Virus record (IMG/VR): IMGVR_UViG_3300001533_000229
Coordinates: 1 to 26,469 of that record
Direction: 5' to 3' (one strand)
DNA length: 26,469 nucleotides
Source: a virus
The notes beneath the pieces were generated by a model. It searched no databases, was not told the origin of the DNA, and was given only the letters and a program-made list of their open reading frames with translations. Position 1 is the stretch's first letter; every line of letters begins with the position of its first letter. Position numbers and translations under genes: made by a program. Positions 24,552-26,469 of the stretch are shown here, in pieces.

Positions 24552-25219
24552 GATTCAACTCCAAGTAATACATCTTGTATCCAATCTTTTGTATAGGCTT
24601 TACTATGCCCATCTAGTATATACGCAGTATCTTGTACCACTAATATATGAGAATTATACCGTATTGTGTCTTCATCCTCAATATACTGAAATCTCTCTAC
24701 ACACCCCATATCATATCTACTCACCAGATTATTATATATAGTGCGTATCCGTGGGCTATACTCCTGAAACTTTATCTGTTTGTCATTTCTGTGCATTTGT
24801 ATCTCACCATACCATTTCACATAATCACTACTCATCTTCAATACTATAGCACGCTCCAGATATGGACTAGCCACCCTTAGCTTTTTCGCACGCCTCGCCG
24901 TACTAAACCCAGCATCATACACAATCACCCCATAACGCTTATCCAACCGCTCACACAACGTTATAGCATCACACTGCAAATGCATAGGCACCACTAGATA
25001 AAAATACGTGACATCCATACTACCATGCTTCTCTTTTTTCAATTCACGCTGTAAATCACTATACGAAATCTTAATCTCAAACTCATAAAACCTATTAAAA
25101 TCCACATCACAAGCCAACACATCCTTCTCACAACACTCCTGCACGCAATACATCCCACGCACATATCGATAATGCCATAACAATTTACTCTTTATCTCAC
25201 GTGTCAGCTTGGTCTCCAT
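24515..25219 (-). CDS. Probable PD-(D/E)XK nuclease (MmcB-like)
   Basis: 234 residues. After an N-terminal helix, CDVDFNRFYEFEIKISYSDL (37-56) gives the Asp...Glu-x-Lys core (Asp38, Glu48, Lys50) of PD-(D/E)XK folds, followed by a Lys/Glu helix with KKEKH and a buried strand TYFYLVVPMHL, then ERLDKRYGVIVYDAG. This order matches MmcB-like/VRR-like nuclease folds. The C-terminal half (about 120-234) is unassigned. ATG 25219 overlaps the zinc ribbon stop by one base. Possible roles: DNA repair, host DNA degradation or DNA end processing before packaging; the substrate is unknown. Confidence 0.62.
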   Translation of the reverse strand: METKLTREIKSKLLWHYRYVRGMYCVQECCEKDVLACDVDFNRFYEFEIKISYSDLQRELKKEKHGSMDVTYFYLVVPMHLQCDAITLCERLDKRYGVIVYDAGFSTARRAKKLRVASPYLERAIVLKMSSDYVKWYGEIQMHRNDKQIKFQEYSPRIRTIYNNLVSRYDMGCVERFQYIEDEDTIRYNSHILVVQDTAYILDGHSKAYTKDWIQDVLLGVESWIALDKENSIV

Positions 25220-25407
25220 TACTGCCCATTCCTACCCTTATACTGCGTAAACCCACTACACTTATACAATGTAGCTGTGCCTCCTGACACCTTCCTCACC
25301 AACACCGCCCCACAATGCTCACACACATACTGAGGATTCTCAGACATACTATGAAACACCTCTATCTTCTTCCCACAATTCTCACACACATAATCATATG
25401 ACGGCAT
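25219..25407 (-). CDS. FmdB-type zinc ribbon protein
   Basis: 62 residues from ATG 25407, chosen over an upstream in-frame ATG at 25443 because GGGAGG stands six bases before 25407 and the family begins MPxYxYxC. The ribbon is MPSYDYVCENCGKKIEVFHS then YVCEHCGAVLVRKVSGG, with two CxxC knuckles (Cys9/12 and Cys28/31 approx.). Known: FmdB-type ribbons are small putative regulators; in phages they occur as one of several short zinc ribbon proteins of unclear function. First clear gene of the leftward cassette. Confidence 0.78.
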   Translation of the reverse strand: MPSYDYVCENCGKKIEVFHSMSENPQYVCEHCGAVLVRKVSGGTATLYKCSGFTQYKGRNGQ

Positions 25408-25435
25408 ACTACACCTCCCTACATACAACGAATCA

Positions 25436-25574
25436 TCAAGCATAATCCATTTTACACACCTTCACACCCTGTATATAAAACGAATCACTCCCCATCTCCC
25501 CGGGCGTCCAATCCATCCCTAACTGCATAATCTCATCCCAACTTTTTCGTAGCCAAAAACTGTACTATTTTCAT
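25436..25574 (-). pseudogene. Small leader gene with +1 frame break
   Basis: ATG 25574 has AAAGGAG five bases upstream, the best ribosome site in the region, yet the frame stops after 13 codons (MKIVQFLATKKLG). A +1 shift in the A5 run (25543-25547) gives a continuous 45-codon product ending SWDEIMQLGMDWTPGEMG, SDSFYIQGVKV and CKMDYA, with protein-like composition right up to the zinc ribbon gene. Either a true frameshift, a homopolymer sequencing error, or frameshift/slippage-controlled expression. Product not recognised. Confidence 0.5.
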
Positions 25575-25583
25575 ATTATCTCC

Positions 25584-25604
25584 TTTATCAATATATGAAG
25601 ATTA
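25584..25604 (-). repeat. 21-bp direct repeat, copy 1
   Basis: Plus-strand TTTATCAATATATGAAGATT plus a final A; identical to 25698-25718. It ends exactly next to the GGAG ribosome site of the small leader gene at 25574, so on the minus strand the leader mRNA starts in or near it. Confidence 0.8.
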
Positions 25605-25642
25605 CCTAATGTCTGAATATCACTAGGTAAAACTACTACCTA
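25603..25642 (-). promoter_or_regulatory. Possible alternative-hairpin attenuator
   Basis: TACCTA (25603-25608), TAGGTA (25624-25629) and TACCTA (25637-25642): the middle word can pair with either neighbour, with loops of 15 and 7 bases. Only 6 bp each, so weak, but the two are mutually exclusive and lie between the two 21-bp repeats ahead of the leader gene. Confidence 0.3.
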
Positions 25643-25662
25643 ACTCACCACTATATAACAAC

Positions 25663-25687
25663 TTGACATAAATCTAAAAACTGTCAA
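25663..25687. promoter_or_regulatory. Inverted TTGACA dyad
   Basis: TTGACA (25663-25668) and its complement TGTCAA (25682-25687) 13 bases apart: a -35-like word faces each way. Rightward, a TATAAC follows 19 bases after TTGACA (25688-25693), a long but usable spacer; leftward I see no matching -10 at 16-18 bases. It may be an operator rather than two promoters. Confidence 0.35.
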
Positions 25688-25697
25688 TATAACCAGT

Positions 25698-25718
25698 TTT
25701 ATCAATATATGAAGATTA
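25698..25718 (-). repeat. 21-bp direct repeat, copy 2
   Basis: Exact second copy of the 21-bp element, starting 114 bases right of copy 1. The flanks differ on both sides, so identity is confined to the element, as expected for a binding site rather than a duplication. Confidence 0.8.
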
Positions 25719-25782
25719 TGCTATATAACCTACTCTTTCGAGAAAGCTCACCACGGCACACGAAATAGTAATATGGTAAATC

Positions 25783-25800
25783 TATACTACTTTTAGTATA
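25783..25800. repeat. AT-rich inverted repeat
   Basis: TATACTA-CTTT-TAGTATA: a 7-bp perfect stem with a 4-base loop. No T tract follows on either strand, so it is more likely an operator or cruciform-prone site than a terminator. Confidence 0.5.
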
Positions 25801-25923
25801 AAATGCCACCACGCCAATCCTCGTAAGCCTCAACAGTACATGTAATCACCTCTATATACGCAATATTACTATATTTTTATTATTTTTACTAGAGTGTGCA
25901 TGAATTACCTTGATATTATTATA

Positions 25924-25932
25924 GGGGGGGGG
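25924..25932. repeat. G9 homopolymer tract
   Basis: Nine consecutive G in an otherwise very AT-rich stretch, at the border where the TATAG-rich sequence begins. Homopolymers of this kind are hotspots of length change and of sequencing error. Confidence 0.8.
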
Positions 25933-26177
25933 CTAAGCGTAAAGGAATATATAAAACTTAAGTAAGTGTGGATGCATAGAGTCTAACATATAAAATAGGT
26001 GTATAGACCCTAGGAATACAGAATATAGTGTATATAACAGAATAGCGTGTATAGGCGTATAGGGCTTAGAATACACCATAAAGGAACTATATACAGAAAT
26101 AAAGAGGACAGAGGAGAGAGGGTTTGATAGAAACTGCCCTCCCCATTGCCATACTATTTATTATGCCGGGGTATGTA

Positions 26178-26207
26178 TATACTATCGATAGTATAGTATC
26201 GATACTA
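26178..26207. repeat. Two overlapping ATCGAT palindromes
   Basis: TATACTATCGATAGTATA (26178-26195) is a perfect 18-bp palindrome, and TAGTATCGATACTA (26194-26207) a perfect 14-bp palindrome, overlapping by two bases with centres 14 bases apart. They directly precede the tandem array and share its 14-base step. Confidence 0.8.
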
Positions 26208-26469
26208 CGGCATAGATAGTACGGCATAGATAGTATAGCATAGATGGACTTATATAGATGGACTTATATAGATAAAAATATATAGATACCAGGATCAGGA
26301 TATATATAGATAAAAATATATAGATACCAGGATCAGGATCAGGATCAGGTAGATACCAGGATATATATAGATAAAAATATATAGATAAAAATATATAGAT
26401 AAAAATATATAGATACCAGGATCAGGATCAGGATCAGGTAGATACCAGGATATATATAGATAAAAATAT
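26208..26469. repeat. Modular AGAT tandem array based on a 14-bp unit
   Basis: Exact units in order: CGGCATAGATAGTA twice (26208-26235); AGATGGACTTATAT twice (26242-26269); AGATAAAAATATAT (26270-26283); a 24-bp CAGGAT unit; AGATAAAAATATAT (26308-26321); then an 89-bp composite made of a 29-bp unit with (GGATCA)3, an 18-bp AGATACCAGGATATATAT and three AGATAAAAATATAT (26322-26410). The composite begins again at 26411 and runs off the window, so true length is unknown. Seven GATC and five CCAGG sites occur in the last 180 bases. Reading as origin iterons is possible, not shown. Confidence 0.9.

Larger units (their letters stand above)
25444..26469. other. Gene-poor control region at right end
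   Basis: Apart from the small leader gene there is no convincing coding frame on either strand here. The region is very AT-rich and dominated by TATAG/AGAT words. It holds repeated elements, dyads, palindromes and a tandem array, and probably separates this late block from whatever lies to the right. Candidates for its role are an origin of replication, a divergent control region, or a genome end. Confidence 0.6.

Noticed and set aside
25219-25443. Longer start (ATG 25443) for the zinc ribbon gene
   Set aside because: The 12 extra residues are outside the family pattern and GGGAGG sits at the right distance before ATG 25407.
25719-25860. Possible decayed leftward gene giving SIDLPYYYFVCRGELSRKS
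   Set aside because: Only about 47 codons, no start with a ribosome site, and no family I recognise; other frames look equally open.
26108-26148. Rightward terminator (GAGGG ... CCCTC)
   Set aside because: The stem is interrupted by a 3-base bulge and no T tract follows.
26208-26469. CRISPR array
   Set aside because: The repeats are contiguous and of variable unit length with no unique spacers of constant size, and there are no cas genes.

Overview
The window is one end-to-end block of late (virion) genes from a tailed double-stranded DNA phage or prophage of siphovirus type. Every supported gene lies on the minus strand, so transcription runs from right (about 25.6 kb) to left. Gene order and protein families are those of a phage with an SU10/DUF5309-type capsid, a DUF4055-type portal and a lambda-like tail tip (M, L, K, I/J order). 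The DNA is clearly AT-rich, with AGGAG-type ribosome sites and standard stop usage. The lambda-like tip together with low GC suggests a host with an outer membrane and AT-rich DNA, for example a diderm Firmicute, but this is inference and no host gene is present to test it.

Layout from right to left. 25.44-26.47 kb is a gene-poor control region. It holds a 14-bp-based modular tandem array running off the window edge, two nested ATCGAT palindromes, a G9 tract, two exact copies of a 21-bp element, a TTGACA dyad and a possible attenuator. 22.7-25.6 kb is a small pre-packaging cassette: a frameshifted small leader gene, an FmdB-type zinc ribbon, a probable PD-(D/E)XK nuclease, a small HTH-like protein, an HTH-metallophosphoesterase and an unknown 89-residue protein. 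A well-formed sigma70-type promoter (22999-23027) with a dyad in its spacer drives the last of these and the packaging genes. 17.8-22.7 kb is packaging: TerS, TerL and portal. TerL is interrupted in its Walker A motif by a class 3 intein whose homing endonuclease has lost both catalytic acids. 14.1-17.8 kb is the head: a small basic protein, scaffold, major capsid, decoration protein and several small probable head proteins. 12.1-14.06 kb is the connector and neck. 1-12.1 kb is the tail: tube, frameshifting G/GT chaperones, a tape measure split over three frames, then M-, L-, K- and J-like tip proteins, the last cut by the window start.

The genes are tightly packed, often overlapping by 1-4 bases, so translational coupling must be common. 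The only strong hairpins between genes follow the three high-copy virion proteins (major capsid, decoration, tail tube), and one more hides the ribosome site of the scaffold. Stoichiometry in this single long late operon therefore appears to be set at RNA level: hairpins, a -1 frameshift at U UUU UUA, and coupling. The most interesting items are the dead-endonuclease class 3 intein in the terminase, the three-part tape measure, the AGAT modular array at the right end, and the regulated-looking promoter ahead of the packaging genes.
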